NCBI GenBank assembly: GCA_900552465.1
Contig: URZO01000063.1
Span: forward strand, 1 to 26,606
Source of the DNA: an uncultured Parabacteroides sp.
Lineage (GTDB): Bacteria; Bacteroidota; Bacteroidia; Bacteroidales; Tannerellaceae
Length of the DNA stretch: 26,606 nt
Direction: 5' to 3'
Made by a program: the position numbers and the translations under genes. Shown here in pieces: positions 15,755 through 23,761 of this stretch; within the stretch, counting starts at the first letter, position 1, and each line of letters starts with the position of its first letter. The notes beneath the pieces were generated by a model. It saw nothing but the letters and a program-made list of their open reading frames with translations. It did not search any database and was not told the DNA's origin.

Positions 15755-17788
15755 ATGAATAAGAAATCTCTGTTCAGGAGGGTGAGTGGAGTATTGATCT
15801 GTAATCTTTTCGGTACTTCGCTAATTTTTGCAGCCAATGAAAACGGACAACTATTCGGAAGCGAGACTTTGATTGTAGTCGTTCTTTTGCTTCTCTTTTT
15901 CGTGCCATTATTTTTGTACATGAGAAAACTGCATTCTAATATGAATGGCCGCTCGGACCAGATCATAAAAGAAAATGCGGCACTGGAAAACTTGAATAAA
16001 GAAATGAAAGCCCGCAATAATGAATTGCTTGCCCGGAAAAATGTGTTGGAAGAACAAGTTTGCCAGCAGGAAGAAAAAATTCAGGCATTGCGGACTCAAA
16101 ATGATGAACTGGCAAAGATGAATGGCGACCTGGTCAGGAAAACATCCGAGCAGGAGTTGACTATTTCTACATTAAATAATAATAAGAAAGAACTGGAGCA
16201 ACTGATCGTTGTAAAGATCAAGGAAAATGATACGATCCAGCGCGAGGCGGCAGAAAAACTGGCCGAAGCCGAAAACCGCCTCAAAGACGCGGAAAGCATA
16301 CACGATAATTTCTTTATCGAAACGATCCACGAAATGCGCACGCCGCTTTCGTTGGTACTCGGTTCCCTGGCCCTGGTCGTACAAAACGACGATCCGGATA
16401 AGGACATGTCTACCCAATTGCTTTCGGCCTATCGTAATACGTTGGCCATGCAGGACTTGGCAGACCAGTTGATTGGTACGCGCCGTTCGAATGATGTTGC
16501 CAACTATCTGCGCATAGCCCGCTACGATATGGTCGAGATCTCCCGCCAGATTTGCGATATCTTTGTCGACTGGGTGGCCATGAACAACGTAGACTTCCGG
16601 ATTAATACACAGACGCCGGCCCTTTGGGTATGGGTCGACCGCCGCAAGATAGAGTTTGCCCTCCGTATGTTGCTCTCGAATGCCTTTAAGAATACGTTTG
16701 CTTACGGCAAAGTAACGCTCGATATCGCGGTCGTCAATGAAAACGGCAAAGCCTATTGCTCTCTCGTTGTCAAAGACGAAGGGTTGGATGAAGACGAAAG
16801 CGCACGCCGCGGCTTGAAACAGATTATGGATATGGCAGAAGCCATAGGCGGTTTTTATCGGCATGAGGCCGATAAAAACGGAACCTCTTACGCTGTCCTG
16901 ATCCCCTTGGGCAAGCAGCATCTGCTGGATCGCCGTGTCGAATTTGTAGAACCGGAAGCCGATCTTGTCAAACTGAATGCCCGTCAGAAAGAAGAAATAG
17001 CCGAACTGATTCAGGTAATCCCGCAAAAGCAGGAAACCGGAAGGAAGCTGCTGGTGATCGACGACAGCGACCAGATCCGCTGGTTCCTAAAACATGTTTT
17101 CAGCAAAGAGTACCAGATCATCGAAGCCCGCAACGGGCAGGAAGGTGTCGACGTAGCCCTGTCGGAAGAGCCGGATTTGATTCTCTGCGACGTGATGATG
17201 CCGGTGAAAGACGGCTATGAGACTTGCCGCGAGATCAAGAGTGATCCGAAAATGGCACAGACACCGGTCGTGATGCTGACAGCCAAGGTCGAGAGCGAAG
17301 ATGTGATCACCGGAATAGAAGCCGGTGCAGACGATTATATCACAAAGCCATTCGACGTTGAAATCCTGCGCAGCAAGATCAACAGCCTGATGAAGAAACG
17401 CGACGACATGAAGCGCTATTTCTCGAATTCTTCCTCTTCGTCTGCCGAAGAAGAAAACAGCCTGCCGACGAATCCGTTTATGGATGCTGTTGTTAAAAAC
17501 ATTGAAAAGCACCTCGATGATTCCACATTTGAGGCGAAAGTTCTTGCAGACTCCCTGAATATGAGTTTGCCTACTTTGTACCGCAAGATCAAGCAATACT
17601 CCGACCTTAGTATTTTGGAGCTGACGCGCAACATACGTTTGAAGAAAGCCGCCGAATTGCTTGCCACCCAGCAGTATTCCGTACAGGAAGTCGCTGAGAT
17701 GGTGGGATTTAATGATACTGCCACATTCCGCAAACGGTTTACCGAACAATACGGAGTTACACCGTCGCAATACGGCATTCCAGCCTGA
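15755..17788 (+). CDS. Hybrid sensor kinase-like / response regulator / AraC transcription factor with degenerate ATPase domain
   Basis: A 677-residue membrane-bound one-protein regulator. In order: signal-like segment (1-27), a ~10-residue periplasmic stretch, membrane helix (38-56), long coiled coil (~62-185), HisKA-like helix with His192 (I-H-E-M-R-T-P), ATPase-like domain (~285-385), receiver domain (Asp436, Asp437, phospho-acceptor Asp479 in C-D-V-M-M-P, Thr509, Lys531) and an AraC-type DNA-binding domain (~575-677). There is no periplasmic sensor or propeller domain, unlike most Bacteroidetes hybrid systems. The N box keeps Asn309, but the G1 motif reads D-E-G-L-D (341-345) and only about ten residues separate it from the remnant G2 region (G353-L-K), so the ATP lid is missing. 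The receiver and DNA-binding parts look intact. It sits between the solitary anchor and the fimbrillins and may control them; that link is positional. Confidence 0.85.
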   Translation: MNKKSLFRRVSGVLICNLFGTSLIFAANENGQLFGSETLIVVVLLLLFFVPLFLYMRKLHSNMNGRSDQIIKENAALENLNKEMKARNNELLARKNVLEEQVCQQEEKIQALRTQNDELAKMNGDLVRKTSEQELTISTLNNNKKELEQLIVVKIKENDTIQREAAEKLAEAENRLKDAESIHDNFFIETIHEMRTPLSLVLGSLALVVQNDDPDKDMSTQLLSAYRNTLAMQDLADQLIGTRRSNDVANYLRIARYDMVEISRQICDIFVDWVAMNNVDFRINTQTPALWVWVDRRKIEFALRMLLSNAFKNTFAYGKVTLDIAVVNENGKAYCSLVVKDEGLDEDESARRGLKQIMDMAEAIGGFYRHEADKNGTSYAVLIPLGKQHLLDRRVEFVEPEADLVKLNARQKEEIAELIQVIPQKQETGRKLLVIDDSDQIRWFLKHVFSKEYQIIEARNGQEGVDVALSEEPDLILCDVMMPVKDGYETCREIKSDPKMAQTPVVMLTAKVESEDVITGIEAGADDYITKPFDVEILRSKINSLMKKRDDMKRYFSNSSSSSAEEENSLPTNPFMDAVVKNIEKHLDDSTFEAKVLADSLNMSLPTLYRKIKQYSDLSILELTRNIRLKKAAELLATQQYSVQEVAEMVGFNDTATFRKRFTEQYGVTPSQYGIPA

Positions 17789-18405
17789 AGTACGACAAAC
17801 GGGAGAGGGTTGGCCTAATGAATCTATGGTTCATCCCTTTCCTGATACGAAGTAAAAAGGTTAAAAATATCATGTTGATATGTATTTCTATTAAATTAAA
17901 TTTTGTATATTTGCACTGTCTATCCACTATGTGCATGATTGAGGGAAAATTGAGAAGCGAAAAAACACAAGGCGACTGTTGAAACGGATAGTACGAGGGA
18001 TATATAATAGCATATAAGAGGGAATTGAAGTATGAGGGTAAAATTGCAGGGAAGAAACTACATCTTTCCCGAAAATCTATCAAAATTAGATGTAAATAAA
18101 TCAAAATTCGGCTTTATAGGCACACCGCTTATAATTGAGAGGTATGCCCCTAACTTGTCTTTACTTTTTCCTCCATCTTTGCAATGTCAGAAGACGACAA
18201 CCCGAGACGATGAGTAAGTGATAAAGATGGATTATATTGTATAATACATTAATAACGATAAAAAAATAATTAGCCGATGGGAAGGATAGAACAACAGAAA
18301 ATGCACAACAGTGTCGTTCCAGACAACTCAGTAAGCTATAGGGTAAGATGATTGATAATCAATTATAAATAAAAGAATTTTATTAACTTTTTAATTTTGA
18401 AGAAT
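17789..18405. other. Long upstream region of the lone fimbrillin
   Basis: No convincing gene; a 61-residue frame at 18032-18217 lacks recognisable features. Possible -7 elements are TATATTTG at 17906-17913 and CATCTTTG at 18174-18181; the second resembles the sequence before the fimbrillin at 26200 (both TTTGCAATGT). Use of either gives a long leader (about 220 or 480 nt). TAGGGTAA occurs at 18339-18346, 60 nt before the ATG. Confidence 0.45.
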
Positions 18406-19590
18406 ATGAAACTAAGAAATTTAATGTATGCGACTATGATCGCTTGTGCGTTCGCTTCTTGTTCTAAGGACGACGTTATTGAAGGTGGACAGGAACCGAC
18501 TGCTAAAGGGGATGCGAGTTTGACTATTGGAGTCTCAGCCCTTAAATCGACAAAAGCTCTTATCGCAGATGGTGAAACTATTGGAGAGGGAATAGAGAGC
18601 GAAGATAATATCAAGTCCTTAACTCTTGTTGTTTTTAACTCTAATGGTGCTTATCTTGCTTCTGCAAGTTCTGCTAATAGTTCAACGGTTACTGTTTCAG
18701 GTTTGAATCCTCAAACTATCAAGTTTATGGTATTGGCAAATATGGACATTGCTACTACAACACTTCAGGGTTTGACTTCTACTACAATTATGAATCAAGC
18801 AGTTGTTTTACCGGCTACAGGTTTTACGAAAGATTCAGAACAGGGCTTACCTATGAGTAGTGCTCTTGTCGAAAAAGATGGTCAAAATGATATTGTATTG
18901 GTAAGTGGTAATAACTATTATGGTTATGCAGCTGGTCAAGCTAATGCAGCGAAAGAAATGTCTACAGGTAATGCTCTTGATTTAGTTCGTAATGTATCTC
19001 GTGTTGACTTAATGGGGGTAAACCTGCATATGAAAATGAGTGATTATTCTTCAGGAAAAGCTTCTTTCAAATTTACAGATGTAAAAATTAAGAATGCTGC
19101 AAAGAATGCTATTATTGGTGGTGCTAGTTCAGCTAACACAGAGTTTTTGACAGGAGGTGCTGATGCAACTTATTATATCCAATCTGATGCTACATTGGCT
19201 GCTAAAGAACAAACAGACTTTACTTCTGGCGCTGTTCCGGTTGATGCACCGAAAGCTTATTTCTATGTTCTTGCTAATGGACAGAAAACTCCAACACAAC
19301 TTGTAGTTGGAGGAAACTTTACTTTGACAGATGGAATAAATACATTAACAGGTGCTACTGAAAGTTTTTCAGGTGCAGGCCTTTATCCTATTACGGTCGG
19401 TATCACAAATACAGGCGCAGATGGTACAGCTAGTGCTTTGACAGATGGCTTGGTTAATAATAAAATCTATAGAATAACTCTTTACGTTGCTGGTCCTGGT
19501 GAGTCAGGAGATGGTCCAAAGGCTAAATTCTTTGTTAATACAGAAGTTAAAGAGTGGGATACCGTTGATCAAGGTGCGATTATTAAATAA
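18406..19590 (+). CDS. Fimbrillin-family surface lipoprotein, single-gene unit
   Basis: The 394-residue product starts M-K-L-R-N-L at ATG 18406; an in-frame TTG three codons earlier is less likely, because the sister proteins all begin at M-K-L. The lipobox is F-A-S-C (Cys19), followed by S-K-D-D. T-K-A at 49-51 is the predicted processing site. D-L-V-R-N-V-S-R-V-D-L is the fimbrillin core strand, and the protein ends on a V-K-E-W-D strand. The family forms stalk subunits by donor-strand exchange. Composition is rich in Ala, Ser, Thr and Gly with few charges, as expected of a major surface subunit. It has a long leader and a strong terminator at 19607-19641, so it is transcribed alone and is a good candidate for an abundant stalk protein. 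Confidence 0.87.
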   Translation: MKLRNLMYATMIACAFASCSKDDVIEGGQEPTAKGDASLTIGVSALKSTKALIADGETIGEGIESEDNIKSLTLVVFNSNGAYLASASSANSSTVTVSGLNPQTIKFMVLANMDIATTTLQGLTSTTIMNQAVVLPATGFTKDSEQGLPMSSALVEKDGQNDIVLVSGNNYYGYAAGQANAAKEMSTGNALDLVRNVSRVDLMGVNLHMKMSDYSSGKASFKFTDVKIKNAAKNAIIGGASSANTEFLTGGADATYYIQSDATLAAKEQTDFTSGAVPVDAPKAYFYVLANGQKTPTQLVVGGNFTLTDGINTLTGATESFSGAGLYPITVGITNTGADGTASALTDGLVNNKIYRITLYVAGPGESGDGPKAKFFVNTEVKEWDTVDQGAIIK

Positions 19591-19606
19591 TCATTTCCTA
19601 AAAATA

Positions 19607-19641
19607 AAAAAAGTGCTCCCCATTTCGGGGAGCACTTTTTG
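19607..19641 (+). terminator. Terminator of the lone fimbrillin
   Basis: AAAAAGTGCTCCCC pairs with GGGGAGCACTTTTT around a short loop, 17 nt after the stop, with a T run. It is close to symmetrical and could work in both directions. Confidence 0.92.
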
Positions 19642-19750
19642 TCATTTAATATTCATTTGAATATTCTTGATCTTGTATTTACGAACTTTCACAACGAATC
19701 AGCATGTTATTTTCACAAAACATATTGCTTAAAATTACGCAAGTAAGCAT

Positions 19751-19857
19751 AAAAGTGAAGGAACACCCGGATGATCGAGTCGGTCACACCCGGATGTCAG
19801 TGGTCTGAACATGGGGGTGTAGAAACAGTTGTACACCCCCATGTTGGGCACTTTTTG
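19751..19857. repeat. Composite hairpin with two ACACCCGGATG direct repeats
   Basis: ACACCCGGATG occurs at 19763-19773 and 19786-19796. It is followed by a perfect 14-bp stem (AACATGGGGGTGTA at 19808-19821 with TACACCCCCATGTT at 19832-19845). Outer AAAAGTG (19751-19757) can pair with CACTTTT (19850-19856). The T5 run after it makes terminator activity possible, but the gene upstream already has one. Confidence 0.6.
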
Positions 19858-19927
19858 CTACTATGGCTTTGGTTTTCAGTCGTATGGTTGTGCAGATCTT
19901 TGAAAAGTTTTGTAAGAAGACAAGAGT

Positions 19928-20029
19928 ATGATAGGTAGATGATAGAAGAATGATAGTTAAAAAGGGTGACTATCATGCCTTTAATCCTTGATAGATAGTA
20001 AGATAGTCCGTCTTATGATAGTATGACAG
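19928..20029. promoter_or_regulatory. Array of ATGATAG heptamers upstream of the fimbrial operon
   Basis: ATGATAG occurs at 19928, 19939 and 19950 (exactly 11 bp apart) and at 20015; inverted CTATCAT at 19970; variants TTGATAG at 19988, AAGATAG at 20000 and ATGACAG at 20023. The helical phasing of the first three suggests a protein binding array. It lies about 215-320 bp before the ATG at 20245. Confidence 0.55.
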
Positions 20030-20193
20030 TAGAAAGTGAATAAAGCATGTGTCCCCCCTTAACTACTTTCATCTTTCACTTGAAAAGAGGGTGTATATCG
20101 CACCATACGGGCTAAAACTCTCACTTTTACAGTTTGATAGATTCGTCTATAAACAACGAGAGTACTACCTATCTTTTTCACATTATTTATCTC

Positions 20194-20201
20194 TATCTTT
20201 G
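20194..20201 (+). promoter_or_regulatory. -7 element of the four-gene fimbrial operon
   Basis: TATCTTTG matches TAnnTTTG 44 nt before the ATG. A clear TTTG at -33 is lacking (only a T-rich stretch near 20172-20178), which would fit dependence on an activator. Confidence 0.5.
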
Positions 20202-20244
20202 TATTGTGATTATTAATAAGGTAAAACAAAATAATATCTATATT

Positions 20245-21585
20245 ATGAAACTGAAAAGTTGCTTTCTTTTAATGTTAATCGTTTGTGCATTCTTTTCATG
20301 CTCAGACAATGATGATCCGGTGAATCTGACGATTACGCCTATCGTGCCGGACGCGACATTGTCGCTGGCGGTACAGACTGATAATAGGGTAAAATCGAAA
20401 GGTGGGTTTATCGAAGATGGAATGGTCGGTACTATTGCTTGGGATTATCAGGTGAAGACTTTGACTGCTGTGGTGTTTAATAATAATGCATATAAACCTG
20501 CAAATGTAGGAGTGGGAGATATTGCTGCATTATTTACCAGTAGCTATGCAGATCCGACAAGTACTCCCCAGATAGTGGGTGAGGTTCCTTCAGGAGGGGT
20601 CTTTATATTGCTTATTGCAAATTTGGAAGATGACGTGTTGAATAAACTGAAGGAATCTGTTGGTAGTTCGGATGCTAATGCCCGTTTAAGTATAAAAGAA
20701 GTTTTGGAACTTGCAACTAAATTGGGTAATGAAGGACAAGAGAAAGGCCTTACGATGAGTAGCCAGGTTTTGGATGTAACTCTTGAACCAGGTAAAAATT
20801 TTATCGGGTTTGGTAACGATTATGCATTAGCCAATGGTGGTAAAGAAGTTTTTGGAGAGAAGCCGGTTGAATTAGTTCGTACAGTTGCTGCTATCAACTT
20901 GAAAGGTATAATCTTGCCGAAAAAACCGGATACAGAGAATTCGGAATATGAAAGTGTAAGTTTTGCATTGGACACTGTTTTTGTAGCCAATGTAAAAAGC
21001 ACTGCCGGATTAGGAACTTGGAGTACTGATGTAACTACAATAGAACACTCTCCGTTGACGGCAGAAGGAAAACTTAATTCTGATTATTATCTGGCTCCTG
21101 TAAAGTATGCAGATCAGACAGGAAGTCTTAAAACAGGAGAAGCTAAAGGTGATGATTCAATGCTGAATGTATACTTTGAGTCGATCTCCGCTAAAGACGG
21201 AACAGACCTTACTTGGACGAATACTGCTATTCCTCCTTGTTATGTTTATCCAAATCAAAATGGCGAAACAGGTGAGTCAGATCTATATAATTATACATTG
21301 TTAGTGCTAAGAGGTGATTATACCTACAGGATCGGTGATAAAACGATGATAGAAAAAAATCGTTATTATACCGTAATAGTGAATGATGAAAGGTCTGGTT
21401 CTATGAAATATGAAGGTAGTAGTGTACATAAACATATTCAGCGTAATACTAAATATAATGTTACGCTCACAATCAAAGGAACCGGTTCTTCTAAGCCATT
21501 TGACTTTTCTGATTTCGCTCATGTTGCTGCACAGGTTGAAGTTGCCAACTGGAATGTCATTAAGATCGATCAACCAGTAGATTAA
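20245..21585 (+). CDS. Fimbrillin-family lipoprotein, first gene of the fimbrial operon
   Basis: The ATG at 20245 is chosen over an upstream in-frame ATG (20134), because it gives M-K-L-K-S and lipobox F-F-S-C (Cys19) and because the predicted promoter lies inside the longer frame. The 446-residue protein has basic residues Arg48, Lys50 and Lys52 where its sisters have T-K-A, the E-L-V-R-T-V-A-A-I-N-L core strand and a terminal V-A-N-W-N-V strand. A-H-V-A-A-Q-V-E-V-A-N-W-N-V resembles the end of the fourth operon gene (A-H-V-A-A-T-I-E-V-A-P-W-N-V), so the two are close paralogues at the C-terminus. The anchor gene follows after 40 nt. Predicted role: stalk or accessory fimbrial subunit. Confidence 0.85.
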   Translation: MKLKSCFLLMLIVCAFFSCSDNDDPVNLTITPIVPDATLSLAVQTDNRVKSKGGFIEDGMVGTIAWDYQVKTLTAVVFNNNAYKPANVGVGDIAALFTSSYADPTSTPQIVGEVPSGGVFILLIANLEDDVLNKLKESVGSSDANARLSIKEVLELATKLGNEGQEKGLTMSSQVLDVTLEPGKNFIGFGNDYALANGGKEVFGEKPVELVRTVAAINLKGIILPKKPDTENSEYESVSFALDTVFVANVKSTAGLGTWSTDVTTIEHSPLTAEGKLNSDYYLAPVKYADQTGSLKTGEAKGDDSMLNVYFESISAKDGTDLTWTNTAIPPCYVYPNQNGETGESDLYNYTLLVLRGDYTYRIGDKTMIEKNRYYTVIVNDERSGSMKYEGSSVHKHIQRNTKYNVTLTIKGTGSSKPFDFSDFAHVAAQVEVANWNVIKIDQPVD

Positions 21586-21625
21586 TAAGAAATAGGGTAA
21601 TAATAAGATATAAAAATAAATTATT

Positions 21626-22573
21626 ATGAAACATATAGCAATAATAAAGCAGTCTCTTATACTGGTAGCCGGTTTGCTTGCGGCGTTGCTGACCAGTTGT
21701 ATCAAGGATGATCTGGCTGAATGTAATAAGCTGACTTTAAAAGTGGAAGGTGTTGCGACGGACGGTTCGATAATCGATATCACAAGTTTGGGCAATGTAA
21801 CGGATGCTACCTTGTATATCTTCGATGCTAACAAGAACTTCCTCGAAGCACGTGATCTGGATAAAGATTTTATTGTGGCGAAGAATGAGATTACACTGGA
21901 TAAGTACCCGGATAATACCAAGCTGTATATCGTAGCTTGGGGTAACCTGGCCGGTGGAAGGCAGACGGTCACTCAGCCTAAAACGATGGACGATCTGAAA
22001 CTTCAGTTGAAGAGCACTGGCGAAGGATATGCACAGTCGCCCGACAGTTTGTTTTTTGGAACCAAAGAAGTAACTTCTCTGGGTAGCGGTGTTGCCGGAG
22101 GAAACAGCGAAGTGATTATCCGCCTGAAAACCGGAACTTACACACTTAAGACCGAAGGTTTGCAGACTGCTTTGGATTTTTACGGATTAAAGAGTTCTGG
22201 CGATTTTGATTTCTATATCAATAACACATTAGATACCTACGATGCTTCCGGTAAGCTGGAAGGAGACAGCATCCCTTACAATCCGGAAGGACAGTATGAC
22301 AACCAGTCAGTCGAGTGGTTGACGACAGGTCCTGTCGACATTGCACAATACGGTGGAAAGCAGACTGCGTTTGCCGGTGAAAAATTGGGTGTCAGGGTTA
22401 AAAGTCGCAATGGCAGTGTTGACAAAACAATCTATGTGAATACTGAGGGTAAAGAACTTGCCATACCTGAAGGTGGCCGTATGGATGTTATTGTTTTATT
22501 TGAAGACGGTAATATTTCAATCCGTTCGCGTATCACTCCTTGGGGTGTTGTAGACGATGAAATCGAATTTTAA
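21626..22573 (+). CDS. FimB/Mfa2-family fimbrial anchor lipoprotein
   Basis: The 315-residue lipoprotein has lipobox L-T-S-C, followed by I-K-D-D. Y-I-V-A-W-G-N-L and D-I-T-S-L-G-N-V-T-D-A-T-L-Y-I-F-D match the FimB/Mfa2 pattern and the solitary anchor at 13218-14141. No T-K-A-type site is present in the region where the fimbrillins carry it, as expected for an anchor that is not processed and stays at the outer membrane. It terminates and anchors the fibre in the P. gingivalis systems. It is the second gene of the operon, 19 nt before the next fimbrillin. Its DNA is visibly richer in G and C than the genes at 20245 and 23762. Confidence 0.88.
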   Translation: MKHIAIIKQSLILVAGLLAALLTSCIKDDLAECNKLTLKVEGVATDGSIIDITSLGNVTDATLYIFDANKNFLEARDLDKDFIVAKNEITLDKYPDNTKLYIVAWGNLAGGRQTVTQPKTMDDLKLQLKSTGEGYAQSPDSLFFGTKEVTSLGSGVAGGNSEVIIRLKTGTYTLKTEGLQTALDFYGLKSSGDFDFYINNTLDTYDASGKLEGDSIPYNPEGQYDNQSVEWLTTGPVDIAQYGGKQTAFAGEKLGVRVKSRNGSVDKTIYVNTEGKELAIPEGGRMDVIVLFEDGNISIRSRITPWGVVDDEIEF

Positions 22574-22592
22574 TCTCTAAAGTAGTAAAGAT

Positions 22593-23714
22593 ATGAAACT
22601 AAGAAATATAATAGCAGTCGGTTTATCGTTGGCGGCCCTGGTCAGTTGCTCGAAAGACAATGAGCCTGTAAACGTGAGCAACCTGAAAGATGCCAAAGTA
22701 AATATCTCTTTGAAGCCTTCCGTTCCCGGATCGAGCCTGAAAGCCGGCGGAGATGATTATGCTCTGGATGGTGAGACGAATATAAATAGTATAACAGTCC
22801 TTTCCTTTACCGCAGACGGTTCGCAGACTTTGGTTGATCCGTATTGGACAAACGGCATGACGACTTCTGATGATGTAACAACCGTCCTGAGCGTTCCGAC
22901 CAAGGCTACAAATGCTTTGATCGCTATTCTTGCCAATGTACCGGAAAATGCATTTAGTGGAGTAACCTCCTATGCTGCATTTCAGGATCGTCTGGCCCGG
23001 TTGTCCGATCAGTCTCAAAATAATCTGGCCATGAGTGCTCAGGTGATTGCTGCCAGTGCCTCTTTAGCGGAAGGTGATAACTATATCGGATATTCATCAC
23101 AAACGAATATTAATAATCTCAATACTCCATTGGAACTGACCCGTCTGGCTGCCCGTGTCGAATTGGCCGGAGCAACGACGAATTTTGAGACAAAAGCATC
23201 TTTGAGAGGCCGTACCGTTCGTATCAACAGTGTCTACCTTGCCAATCAGAAAATCGCTTCCCGTTTTGCCAGTACAGCCTATTGGGGTGCAGTGATGGCA
23301 GACGGAAATCTCGGAAATAGTGCAGCTACAACATTGGGCCAGACCCTGCCGGTATCCGGAACACCTTTCCGCCAGTATGTAATGGAAAACACAGACAGCG
23401 CCAATCCGACCCAGATCGTGATCAACGCTACTCTCCTGGCATCGCCCGGCTACCAGGCTGAAACAAAAGCCTTTGCCGCCACAATCAATGAAAACGGGAC
23501 AGTCGTTAGAGGCGAGGCCCACAAATATGTGAAACGTAACTACATCTACCGCTTGAATGTTACATTCGGGCCGAACAGTTTCACAGGTATTACAGAAGAC
23601 GAACCGACTCCTCCGGGTCCAGGTCCTGACCCCGAACCGTCAACTGGTAATCTGAATGTTCAGGTAGAAGTAATAGGTTGGGGGCCTATTAACCAAGAAG
23701 TCATTATTAAATAG
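22593..23714 (+). CDS. Fimbrillin-family lipoprotein, third gene of the operon
   Basis: The 373-residue protein starts M-K-L-R-N-I-I with lipobox L-V-S-C (Cys19) and S-K-D-N. L-K-A at 49-51 is the probable processing site. E-L-T-R-L-A-A-R-V-E-L is a textbook fimbrillin core strand. Just before the last strand (V-E-V-I-G-W-G-P-I) lies a proline-rich linker (T-P-P-G-P-G-P-D-P-E-P) not seen in the sisters. In this family the C-terminal strand helps polymerise subunits, so the linker could give reach or flexibility, for example at a tip or accessory position. The gene is only 19 nt after the anchor gene and shares its higher GC content. It is followed by a 47-nt spacer with TAGGGTAA. Confidence 0.87.
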   Translation: MKLRNIIAVGLSLAALVSCSKDNEPVNVSNLKDAKVNISLKPSVPGSSLKAGGDDYALDGETNINSITVLSFTADGSQTLVDPYWTNGMTTSDDVTTVLSVPTKATNALIAILANVPENAFSGVTSYAAFQDRLARLSDQSQNNLAMSAQVIAASASLAEGDNYIGYSSQTNINNLNTPLELTRLAARVELAGATTNFETKASLRGRTVRINSVYLANQKIASRFASTAYWGAVMADGNLGNSAATTLGQTLPVSGTPFRQYVMENTDSANPTQIVINATLLASPGYQAETKAFAATINENGTVVRGEAHKYVKRNYIYRLNVTFGPNSFTGITEDEPTPPGPGPDPEPSTGNLNVQVEVIGWGPINQEVIIK

Positions 23715-23761
23715 TTTAGGGTAAAATAAATAAAAGTATAAACGATTAAAAATATAAACTG

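Noticed and set aside
18032..18217. 61-residue frame between the regulator and the fimbrillin
   Set aside because: No signal, domain or credible start context; it overlaps a possible promoter.
20134..20244. 37-codon N-terminal extension of the operon's first fimbrillin
   Set aside because: The -7 element lies inside it, and the downstream ATG gives the shared M-K-L start and lipobox.
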